24,403 nucleotides of DNA from assembly GCA_964514485.1 (NCBI GenBank), contig CAZEWG010000035.1, positions 1-24,403 of the forward strand, given 5' to 3'. Positions 7,757 through 16,100 of this stretch are shown here, one piece after another. The stretch is from JAEZAA01 sp964514485 (GTDB taxonomy: Bacteria > Pseudomonadota > Gammaproteobacteria > Pseudomonadales > Oleiphilaceae). The notes beneath the pieces are model-generated. The model ran no database searches. It worked only from the letters and a program-made list of their open reading frames with translations, and was not told the origin of the DNA. Made by a program: the position numbers and the translations under genes. How positions within the stretch are numbered: the first letter of the stretch is position 1; each line of letters starts with the position of its first letter.

Positions 7757-8041
7757 CCTTCTACCTCTATAAGGGTATTGCACTAAAACGCTTCAAATCG
7801 AATCGTTCTATAAAAATCCATGCCCGCCAACAGAGCCGAGATAACCCGGCCCCAACTACCGTACTGAAGCGGCGCCCGCTCCAGCACAGTTTTGATCCTG
7901 GGGATAAAAGTCACCGCAGCCTGTCAGAAGAATGGGCCATTGTTGCGTTGCACCCTAGGATGCCAAAGGCTGACGCACACGCCTGTGATCCAGTGCATGT
8001 TCTTGCCTATCCGGTCAGGAATCCAACGTCTAACAGCGCCG

Positions 8042-9673
8042 TTACAGCAACAGTCGCCGGATATCCCCCAGCAGCTCACCGAGCAAAGCGGTAAATCGGG
8101 CAGCATCAGCCCCGTTGATCGCCCGATGGTCGTAGGACAGAGATAACGGCAGCATTAACCGCGGCACGAACTGGTCATTCTGATAAACAGGTTTGATCTG
8201 GGCCTTGGAGACACCCAGAATCGCCACCTCGGGGGTGTTAACAATGGGCGTGAAGGCGGTACCACCAATCCCTCCCAGGCTAGAAATGGTAAAACAGCCT
8301 CCCTGCATTTCCGCCGGCGTCAACTTGCGATCCCTTGCCCTGGCGGCCAGATCCGCGGTTTCCCGGGCCAGTTCCCACAGACTCTTTTGGTCCACCTCCC
8401 GGATCACCGGCACCATCAATCCCGCCGGCGTATCCACCGCCAGACCAATGTTCAGGTAATCCTTCTGGATCACCTCCCAGGTTTGGGTATCCAAAGACAC
8501 GTTGAATTGGGGAAAGGTGCGCAAAGCATAGGCGCAGGCCTTTAGCAAAAAAGGCAGCAGCGTCAGTTTCAATCCTCGCTGTTCGCCGGCTTGTTTCTGG
8601 GCCTTGCGAAACGCTTCCAACTCGGTGATATCCGCCTCATCGAACTGGGTGACATGGGGCACATTCAGCCAGCTTCGGGCCATATTTTCCGCTGTCGCCC
8701 GATGGATTTTGCTCATCGGCCGCCGCTCGATCTTGCCAAACTGACTGAAGTCAGGCAGTTTCACTGCGGGCAGCCCTGTGCCACCACCACCGCCCGTGAC
8801 GTGTTTCAGGCTTTCTTTCACAAAGCCCTGAACATCATCCTTGAGAATACGCTGCTTGGGACCGGTCCCCTTTACCAACCCCAGGTCCACCCCAAACTCC
8901 CGGGCCAGTTTCCGGACCGCCGGTCCCGCATGCACCTTGCGGGCGGAACGTTCCGCGCTCTGTTCATCCAGGCCACGAGCCGGTGCGGGCGCTGGTTTAG
9001 ACGGTTCAGGAGCGGGTTCAGGCTGGATGGCCGTCGGTTGCGAAGGTTCCGGCTTGGCGGCAGGCGCCGGCTTTTGCTGGGGCTGCGCCTCTAACAACAT
9101 CCGGGCAATCGGGGTGCCTTCGTCCACCGAATCATTGACCTTGACCAGCACCTCCTGCACCACTCCTGCCGCGGGGGAAGGAATCTCCATGGTGGCCTTG
9201 TCGGACTCCAGCACAATCAAGGTCCCCTCGGCCTCAACCCGGTCACCGGGCTGCACCGAGACCTCGATAACGGTCACCCCCTGGGCCTCACCAATATCGG
9301 GCACTTTCACCACTTCCTCACGAGTCTCCGGTTGCGACTCTTCTGGCGCGGCGACTGGCTCGGCAGCAGGTGCGGTTGCTTCTGGCGTCTGTTGGTCGGC
9401 AGCCGGTGCGGGTTCCTCGCGAGCCGCTTGAGCTTGGGCGGTCTCCAGCAGAGCGACCAAATCTCCCTGGGTCACTTTGTCCCCCACCGAAACCTTGATT
9501 TCCTGGATGGTGCCCGCCGCGGGTGACGGCAACTCTACCGTCGCCTTGTCCGACTCCACCACGATCAGGGATTGCTCCTGTTCCACCGAATCACCCGGAC
9601 TGACCGAAATCTCGATCACTTCCACTTCATCTGCCCCACCCAGATCGGGGACACGGACTTCCTGAATACTCAC
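8042..9673 (-). CDS. aceF: Dihydrolipoamide acetyltransferase, E2 of pyruvate dehydrogenase
   Basis: A 543-aa E2p. Lipoyl domain 1 covers residues 3-77 with lipoyl lysine K43 in ESDKA, and lipoyl domain 2 covers 120-194 with K159 in the same motif. Ala/Pro/Glu-rich flexible linkers lie at about 80-118 and 195-245. The peripheral subunit-binding domain spans about 246-284. The catalytic acetyltransferase core runs from about 315 to the end, with the DHRAING active-site loop and catalytic H516. The usual Asp of DHRxxDG is Asn here (N520); I recall the same in Pseudomonas/Azotobacter-type E2p. It transfers acetyl groups from E1 to CoA. The GTG start at 9673 is preceded by AGGAGGA and comes 13 nt after the aceE stop. 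No E3 (lpd) follows, so E3 must be encoded elsewhere. Confidence 0.95.
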   Translation of the reverse strand: MSIQEVRVPDLGGADEVEVIEISVSPGDSVEQEQSLIVVESDKATVELPSPAAGTIQEIKVSVGDKVTQGDLVALLETAQAQAAREEPAPAADQQTPEATAPAAEPVAAPEESQPETREEVVKVPDIGEAQGVTVIEVSVQPGDRVEAEGTLIVLESDKATMEIPSPAAGVVQEVLVKVNDSVDEGTPIARMLLEAQPQQKPAPAAKPEPSQPTAIQPEPAPEPSKPAPAPARGLDEQSAERSARKVHAGPAVRKLAREFGVDLGLVKGTGPKQRILKDDVQGFVKESLKHVTGGGGGTGLPAVKLPDFSQFGKIERRPMSKIHRATAENMARSWLNVPHVTQFDEADITELEAFRKAQKQAGEQRGLKLTLLPFLLKACAYALRTFPQFNVSLDTQTWEVIQKDYLNIGLAVDTPAGLMVPVIREVDQKSLWELARETADLAARARDRKLTPAEMQGGCFTISSLGGIGGTAFTPIVNTPEVAILGVSKAQIKPVYQNDQFVPRLMLPLSLSYDHRAINGADAARFTALLGELLGDIRRLLL

Positions 9674-9686
9674 GACCGTCTCCTCC

Positions 9687-12335
9687 TTAGCTGCGTGCCG
9701 GATCTGGCTTGTCAGCATCGATCCCATACTTGGCAAGAGCCTCGGCCACCTTGGACCGGTCGACTTTACCCTCTTCCGCCAAGGCATCCAGAGCGGCGAC
9801 CACCACATGGTAGCGGTCAACTTCAAAGAAGCTCCTCAATTTTTGGCGCGTATCACTGCGGCCGAAACCATCGGTACCCAGCACCCGGTAGGTCCGGTTC
9901 AGGTAGGGTCGAATCTGCTCCGCATACATCCGGATGTAGTCCGTGGACGCCACAACGGGGCCCGGCATGCCATCCAAACACCGGGACACATAGCTTGCCT
10001 GGGGTTTCTCATTGGGGTGCAGCATGTTCCAGCGCTGAATGTGCTGGCCATCCCGTGCCAACTCATTAAAGCTGGTCACACTCCAAACATCCGACACCAC
10101 ACCGAAGTCTTCCTGCAGCAGTTGGGCGGCCGCCCTGACCTCATTGAGGATGGTGCCACTACCCAGCAACTGAACCCGTGGGCCATGGCCCGTGCCGGAA
10201 TCCAGCAGGTACATGCCGCGGATAATGCCCTCTTCAACCCCTTCCGGCATCGGCGGATGCTCATAGTTCTCATTCATCAGCGTGATGTAATAGAACACAC
10301 TTTCGTTGTCCTGATACATCCGCTTCATGCCGTTTTGGATGATCACCGCCAGCTCGTAGCTGAAGGTGGGGTCATAGGCAATGCAGTTCGGGATCGTGGA
10401 TGCCAGCACCAGGCCATGACCGTCCTGGTGCTGCAGGCCTTCCCCATTGAGCGTGGTCCGCCCGGCCGTACCGCCCATCAGAAAGCCTCTGGCGCGCATA
10501 TCGCCAGCCGCCCAGGCCAGATCACCAATGCGTTGAAAGCCGAACATGGAATAGAAGATATAAAACGGAATCAACGGATAGTCGCAGGTGCTATAAGAGG
10601 TGGCACAGGCCATCCAGGCAGCCATGGAGCCGGCTTCGGTAATGCCTTCCTCCAGGATCTGGCCTTTTTTGTCTTCCCGGTAATACATCACCTGGTCGCG
10701 GTCATGGGGGACATACTTCTGACCTTCCGAGGTGAAGATTCCCAATTGACGGAACATGCCCTCCATGCCAAAGGTGCGGGCCTCATCGGGGACGATGGGC
10801 ACCACCCGTTTGCCGATCTGCTTGTCCTTGGTAAGGGTGGATAGAATCCGCACAAAAGCCATGGTGGAGGAAATCTCCCGGCCTTCGGTGCCTCCCAGGG
10901 CACTTTTGAAGGCCTCCAGTTCTGGCGTCTGTAGCGGCTGGGACTTGGCCTGGCGGCTGGGCAAGAAGCCACCCAGGCTTTCCCGCCGTTTTTTCATGTA
11001 AAGGATTTCCGGGCTATCAGGCAGTGGCCGATAGTAGCAGACGCTTTCCACCTGTTCGTCGGTCAGGGGAACGCCGAAACGATCCCGGAATTTCTTGAGC
11101 GCCTCGATATCCAGCTTCTTCAGGTTATGGGTGGTGTTCTGGGCCTCGCCCGCGGCCCCGAAGCCATAGCCCTTGATGGTGTGGGCGAGAATCACCGTGG
11201 GCTGGCCGCGATGATTAACCGCCGCGTGGTAAGCCGCATAGACCTTGTACGGATCATGACCGCCCCGGTTGAGCTGCATGATGTCGTCATCGGACAGGTC
11301 CTCCACCATCTTGAGCAGCTCGGGGTGCTTGCCGAAGAAGTGCTTACGGGTGTAGGCGCCGCCGTTACTGATGTAGTTCTGCATTTCGCCATCAACGGTT
11401 TCATCCATCACCTGCTGCATGACCCCGTTGACGTCTTTTTCGAACAGGGTATCCCAGAGCCGTCCCCATACCACCTTGATAACGTTCCAGCCCGCACCGC
11501 GAAAGACACCTTCCAGCTCTTCGATGATCCGGCCGTTCCCCCGGACCGGGCCATCCAGACGCTGCAGGTTACAGTTCACCACAAAGATCAGGTTATCGAG
11601 CTTTTCCCGCCCCGCCTTGGAAATCGCGCCCAGGGTTTCCGGCTCGTCACACTCACCGTCGCCCACAAAACACCAGACCTTGCGGTCGTCCTTGCCGGTC
11701 AGCTCCCGATTCTCCAAATACCTCAGCACATGGGCCTGGTAGATCGCCTGAATCGGCCCAAGCCCCATGGACACCGTGGGGAATTGCCAGTAATCGGGCA
11801 TCAACCAGGGGTGGGGATAAGACGACAAGCCATTGCCATCCACCTCCCGGCGGTAGTTGTCGAGCTGTTCTTCGGTAAGTCGCCCTTCCAGAAAGGAGCG
11901 GGCATAAATACCGGGAGAGGAATGCCCCTGGAAATAGATCAGGTCGGCATTTTGCTTTTCGTTCCCGGCCCGGAAGAAATAGTTGAAGCCCACGTCGTAC
12001 AGGGTCGCAATCGACGAGAACGTGGAAAGGTGCCCACCCAGGTCATCCCCGGTTTTGTTGGCTCGCACCACCATGGCAATGGCATTCCAGCGGATCAGGG
12101 AGCGAATACGCCGCTCCATGAACACATCGCCGGGCATGCGGGCTTCCTGAATGGTGGGAATGGTGTTGCGGTGGGGGGTGGTGATGGAATAAGAAAGTTG
12201 GGTACCTTCACGAGTAGCCCGTTCGGCAAGTCGTGACAGGAGATAACTCGCCCGCTCGGGGCCCTCCTGTTCCAAAACCGATTCCAGTGCTTCTAGCCAC
12301 TCCTGGGTTTCAACGGGATCAACATCTTCCAGCAT
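9687..12335 (-). CDS. aceE: Pyruvate dehydrogenase E1 component, homodimeric type
   Basis: An 882-aa protein (E. coli AceE is 887). The thiamine diphosphate/Mg motif starts at GDGECDEPE (225-233) and ends around VVNCN (252-256). The FQGHSSPG segment (135-142) carries an active-site histidine, and the TIKGYGFG-like and MGGTAGRTTLNGEG-like blocks of the alpha2 E1p family are present. It decarboxylates pyruvate and acetylates the lipoyl groups of AceF, feeding acetyl-CoA into the TCA cycle and fatty acid synthesis. TTGGAG about seven bases upstream of the ATG supports the start. A 16-bp inverted repeat overlaps this ribosome-binding region. aceF follows after 13 nt, so the pair forms an operon. 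No pdhR-type regulator is visible, though the upstream region is cut by an assembly gap. Confidence 0.97.
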   Translation of the reverse strand: MLEDVDPVETQEWLEALESVLEQEGPERASYLLSRLAERATREGTQLSYSITTPHRNTIPTIQEARMPGDVFMERRIRSLIRWNAIAMVVRANKTGDDLGGHLSTFSSIATLYDVGFNYFFRAGNEKQNADLIYFQGHSSPGIYARSFLEGRLTEEQLDNYRREVDGNGLSSYPHPWLMPDYWQFPTVSMGLGPIQAIYQAHVLRYLENRELTGKDDRKVWCFVGDGECDEPETLGAISKAGREKLDNLIFVVNCNLQRLDGPVRGNGRIIEELEGVFRGAGWNVIKVVWGRLWDTLFEKDVNGVMQQVMDETVDGEMQNYISNGGAYTRKHFFGKHPELLKMVEDLSDDDIMQLNRGGHDPYKVYAAYHAAVNHRGQPTVILAHTIKGYGFGAAGEAQNTTHNLKKLDIEALKKFRDRFGVPLTDEQVESVCYYRPLPDSPEILYMKKRRESLGGFLPSRQAKSQPLQTPELEAFKSALGGTEGREISSTMAFVRILSTLTKDKQIGKRVVPIVPDEARTFGMEGMFRQLGIFTSEGQKYVPHDRDQVMYYREDKKGQILEEGITEAGSMAAWMACATSYSTCDYPLIPFYIFYSMFGFQRIGDLAWAAGDMRARGFLMGGTAGRTTLNGEGLQHQDGHGLVLASTIPNCIAYDPTFSYELAVIIQNGMKRMYQDNESVFYYITLMNENYEHPPMPEGVEEGIIRGMYLLDSGTGHGPRVQLLGSGTILNEVRAAAQLLQEDFGVVSDVWSVTSFNELARDGQHIQRWNMLHPNEKPQASYVSRCLDGMPGPVVASTDYIRMYAEQIRPYLNRTYRVLGTDGFGRSDTRQKLRSFFEVDRYHVVVAALDALAEEGKVDRSKVAEALAKYGIDADKPDPARS

Positions 12336-12344
12336 GAATCACTC

Positions 12345-12360
12345 CAATGAGTTCTCATTG
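12345..12360. promoter_or_regulatory. Inverted repeat overlapping the aceE translation start region
   Basis: CAATGAG and CTCATTG form perfect 7-bp arms around a 2-bp centre, ending 9 nt before the aceE start codon and abutting the GGAG ribosome-binding site. It does not match the PdhR operator I know from E. coli. It could be a dyad operator bound by a repressor; the 2-nt centre makes it poor as an RNA hairpin without opening some pairs. Confidence 0.35.
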
Positions 12361-12677
12361 ATGAACGATTACGAATGACCACGCTGGTGTTGCTTGGCAA
12401 TGATATAAAACGGTGTAGCGACCTTTAGCGTGGCGTTCGACGATACGCGGAACAGGCGCCCTTGCAGCCCATTCCATTAGAGCCTGAACCTTCCGCCCAG
12501 CCCCCAGTGAAATAAGCTTCAAAAGACCCCAAATGAACGGCTCCCTTAAATGTACTGTAGAATGCTTCCCTATCGTTATCAAATGAACGCCTTTGGAGAT
12601 CACGGAGTTACCCGTCACCAAGCCTGCCGGACAGCGGGCTGTGACCAGTGAAAGCAAATGCAGCCGGCGCTCTTTAA
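12361..12677. other. Upstream region of aceEF, truncated by the assembly gap
   Basis: About 317 bases with no gene I can support. The minus-strand TATATC near 12403 could be a -10 element for aceE but lacks a good -35. A short rightward open frame starting near 12593 runs into the N-run, so a divergent gene cut by the gap cannot be excluded. I see no stable hairpin or repeat. Confidence 0.5.
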
Positions 12678-12777
12678 NNNNNNNNNNNNNNNNNNNNNNN
12701 NNNNNNNNNNNNNNNNNNNNNNNNNNNNNNNNNNNNNNNNNNNNNNNNNNNNNNNNNNNNNNNNNNNNNNNNNNNNN
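12678..12777. other. Assembly gap (100 N)
   Basis: Exactly 100 unknown bases, the conventional placeholder for a scaffold gap of unestimated length. The true distance between aceEF and acpP, any gene between them, and even their adjacency are not shown by sequence. Any translation across it is meaningless. Confidence 0.98.
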
Positions 12778-12784
12778 TTGAGGA

Positions 12785-12819
12785 TGGCGAACGACAGCAG
12801 CCAGGCCTGTCGTTCGCCA
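12785..12819 (-). terminator. Stem-loop after acpP, probable transcript end
   Basis: TGGCGAACGACAG (12785-12797) and CTGTCGTTCGCCA (12807-12819) form a perfect 13-bp stem with a 9-nt loop, starting about 29 nt past the acpP stop codon on the minus strand. The following bases (ATCCTCAA, then the gap) show no T-tract, so it is either a terminator without a visible U-run or a 3'-end stabilising hairpin for the fab operon mRNA. Confidence 0.6.
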
Positions 12820-12847
12820 AGGGTACAGCTTGTGAAACGGGTTAGGA

Positions 12848-13093
12848 TCAGGCGGCCGCGTCGGTGGCAGCTTCAATCTGCTTGATCACGTCCCGGACCG
12901 TCACAATGTTCTCAGCCACATCATCGGGAATTTCCACGTCGAACTCTTCCTCGATCGCCATGATCAATTCCACGTTGTCCAGGGAGTCGGCTCCCAGGTC
13001 GGCAATCAGCTGGGAGTTCAGCAGAACTTTCTCTTTCTCAACACCCAGTTGCTCGCTGATCACTTTGATGGCGCGCTGTTCAATATCAGACAT
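12848..13093 (-). CDS. acpP: Acyl carrier protein
   Basis: An 81-aa acidic protein with the phosphopantetheine attachment motif GADSLDNVEL, the serine being S37. Helices flank it as in type II FAS carriers: IEQRAIKVISEQLG at the N-terminus, then ELIMAIEEEFDVEIPDD. AGGAG eight bases before the ATG supports the start. It carries growing acyl chains as thioesters in the cytosol. In most gammaproteobacteria acpP lies between fabG and fabF; here it is the last gene after the single-chain carboxylase, 47 nt downstream. It could therefore be a second, dedicated carrier or the only one; the sequence alone cannot decide. It is close to housekeeping ACPs but differs in helix 1 and at the Ala-rich C-terminus (ATDAAA). 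Confidence 0.93.
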   Translation of the reverse strand: MSDIEQRAIKVISEQLGVEKEKVLLNSQLIADLGADSLDNVELIMAIEEEFDVEIPDDVAENIVTVRDVIKQIEAATDAAA

Positions 13094-13140
13094 TTCATTA
13101 CTCCTAAATTACAGTGGTATAACAAGAATCAAATGCGAGG

Positions 13141-16100
13141 CTAAACGGCCACCGCGACTTTCAGTACAGGTTTGACGATAAATAGCAGGTCTCCCTTGTT
13201 CACATGCTGTCCGTCCATTCCCTTGATATGGACGACCTGATACTCCTGATCGGCCGGATATAACTCACGGCCATTACGGTTAAAGCTGGACAAGCTCAGC
13301 GGCTGGAACAGTTTCATCACCTCCAGCAGACACAGGGTCTGATCGGCGCTGATGATGTCCCCCACCTTCACGTAATCCGGCTGGCTGGGCGATGCCGCCC
13401 GGTACAGAATGCTGGACGAAGGCGCCAGCACCTTGAGCTCATCGGTTCCCTCCACCTGAATCGTTGAGCTGCCGGCAGTGGTCTCGGCCGCCGCCGTCTG
13501 GCCGTCGAACAGCTCATGCTTGCGCTGCCCGAAACTCTTCAGATAGGCAGTATCGAAGTCGCCCTGGACAAAGGGCTCATCCGCCAGGATCGCCACCAGC
13601 AAGGGGATGTTGGTATCAATACCTTCGATCCGAACTTGCTCCAGAAATTCCCGCAGTTTGCGGATGGCATCGGCCCGATCCTCGCCATAGGCAATGATTT
13701 GGGCGATCAGGTTGTCATAGAACGGCGGCACCGCTTTGCCTTCCCCAACACAGAGGATCTGGGTGATGCCTTCCTGCTCGGGGAACTCACAACGGGTCAC
13801 CAGGCCCGGGGTCGGTGCCACCTGCAGGCGTCCCTCACGATCCACCGAAACCCGCTCGGCATTCACCCGCGCCTCAATGGCATAGCCCTTTTGGCTGGGC
13901 TGCAGGTGATCAATGGACTTGCCCATGGCAATCCTGAACTGCTCCCGCACGATATCGATGCCACTGACCAGCTCCGTCACCGGATGCTCAACCTGCAGGC
14001 GGGTATTCATTTCCATGAAGTACAGCTGCTGATGGTCCAGATCGAAGATAAACTCCACCGTGCCCGCGCCCATATAGTCACAGGCCTCCGCCAACTTGGC
14101 GGCAGACACCCTGGCAACCCGTTCCTGTTCCGGCGACAGCAGGGTGGACGCCGACTCCTCCAGAATCTTCTGCTTGTTGCGCTGAACGCTACAGTCACGA
14201 ATCCCCAGGATCTGGGTGCAGCCGAACTTGTCCCGCAACACTTGCACTTCAATGTGACGGAACCGGGTCACCAGACGCTCCAGGTAGATTTCATCCCGCC
14301 CGAAGCTGTTGCGACCTTCCGCCTGGATGCGCAGGAACGATTCTTCCAAATCCTCGCGACGCAGCACTTCCAGAATCCCCTTGCCACCACCGCCATGGGC
14401 GGCTTTCAGGATCACCGGGTAGCCGATCCGGTCCGCCACTTCATGGGCATGGGCCACGTCCCGCAGCACCCCATGGCTGCCCGGCACCACCGGCACACCC
14501 GCGGCCATGGCGGTATGAATGGCCTGGGCCTTATCGCCCATGGAACTCATACTGGCCGGTGCGGGGCCGACAAAGACCAGATCCTGGGCCAGACAGTCCT
14601 GGGCAAAGCCATGGTTCTCCGACAAGAAGCCAATCCCCGGGTGCAGGGCCTCGGCGCCGGTAATCTCGGCAATACGCAGCACACTGTCACCGTTGAGATA
14701 GCTTTCCTCGGAGGTATAACCACCCAGGCACACCAGCTGATCGTTCTCGCTCAGGCTTTCCGCCGCTACCGAATCCATATCCGGGTCGGACTGCACCAGC
14801 ACCACTTTCAGGTTCATGGCCTGGGCTTCCCGGATCAGCTTCACCGCGGTACAGCCACGGGCGTGCACCAACACCTTCTCGAAGGGGCGGATATTCAGGG
14901 GCAGCAGCTCACCGGTTTCCGCTTCCGCCGCCTCGGCCTGAATCCCCGACCACTGCACCCGGCCCTGCAGCCAGTTGTCGATCAGCTCCTCCACCGTCAC
15001 CGTCGCCACATCGATCTTGGGATCAATGGCCCGGAGTTGGCTGTCCAGTTCTTCCATAAAGGGATGCTTGACCAGTCCTTGCATGGCGCCCGGCTTCTTC
15101 ACCAGATAGTTGGACAGGGTCGAGGTCACCGGCAGATAGTCCGGCACCACGATCCGGCCCGCAAATGGCATGTTGGTCCCGGAGAAGTAATAGGTATCCA
15201 CCAGCGGATGGGTCACCAGACTGGCCTGGGCTCCCCCGGTACAATCGCCATACCCAATAATCATCAACGGCAGTTGCAGTTCCATGACAAAGCGGTTGAT
15301 ATGGTCATTCACCACCGCCATGGAAAACAGCGCGGAAGCGCCTTCCTTGGTTTGCATGCCCCCGGAGCAGACAAAGCCAATCACCGGCAGGCCCTTGCGG
15401 CCGCAATGGGCCAGCAGGCGGCACAGGCGTTCGGCGCTGGCCATATCAAAGGCACCGGCCTGGAAGGCATGGTTGGAAATAAATACACCAACCTTCTGAC
15501 CGTTCACCTTGGCCGTGCCCGTCAACAGGCCGGCCGTTGGCAGCTGACGCTCCCGCTGCTTGCTGAGCGTGCTGCCAAAGCCCGGGAAGCGGCGCGGATT
15601 GGCGCTGGTCAATTCGCTGTCCTGCTCCTGAAAGTCGCTGAAAAACCGAGCCAACAGCTCTTGTGGCTGGAACAGCCCAGCGGGCTTGGCCTGGTTCAGC
15701 ACTTCCTGAATCCGCAAGTCAATGGTGGCCTGCTGCAGCTGGTTCCAGAAATCCTTACGACGACCGATCGACACCGGCTGAAAATGGCCGGAGAAGGTTT
15801 TTTGATCGCGCTGGGCCAGGAAAAACTCCGGCAGCAACTTGTCAAACACATAGCTGGCCACCACGAAGGCCACCGTCGACAAGCGAGGATGCTGCTGCTT
15901 TTTCCACTGCTCGGCGGTATGGAGGAAATCGCGGAAGCCCGCCGCCCGCTTCACGGAGGCCAGCCAGCGGCTAAACGCCTCACGGGCCTCGCCCTGGGGC
16001 AGACCGGCCTCATCCAGCAGGCCTTCCACAAAGGCCGCGGAAAGCTTCTTGCGATCACTCAATTCCGACACGAAGCGGACCAGTTGGGCCAGCAGCTTTT

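Noticed and set aside
9080..9640. Imperfect DNA repeat within aceF
   Set aside because: Explained by the two homologous lipoyl domains, not a separate repeat element.
11127..12236. A 369-codon plus-strand open frame opposite aceE
   Set aside because: Antisense shadow of a well conserved gene; no motif or ribosome-binding site of note.
12593..12677. Possible divergent gene starting with TTG and running into the gap
   Set aside because: Only 28 codons are visible before the N-run, with no recognisable family, so I did not list it as a gene.
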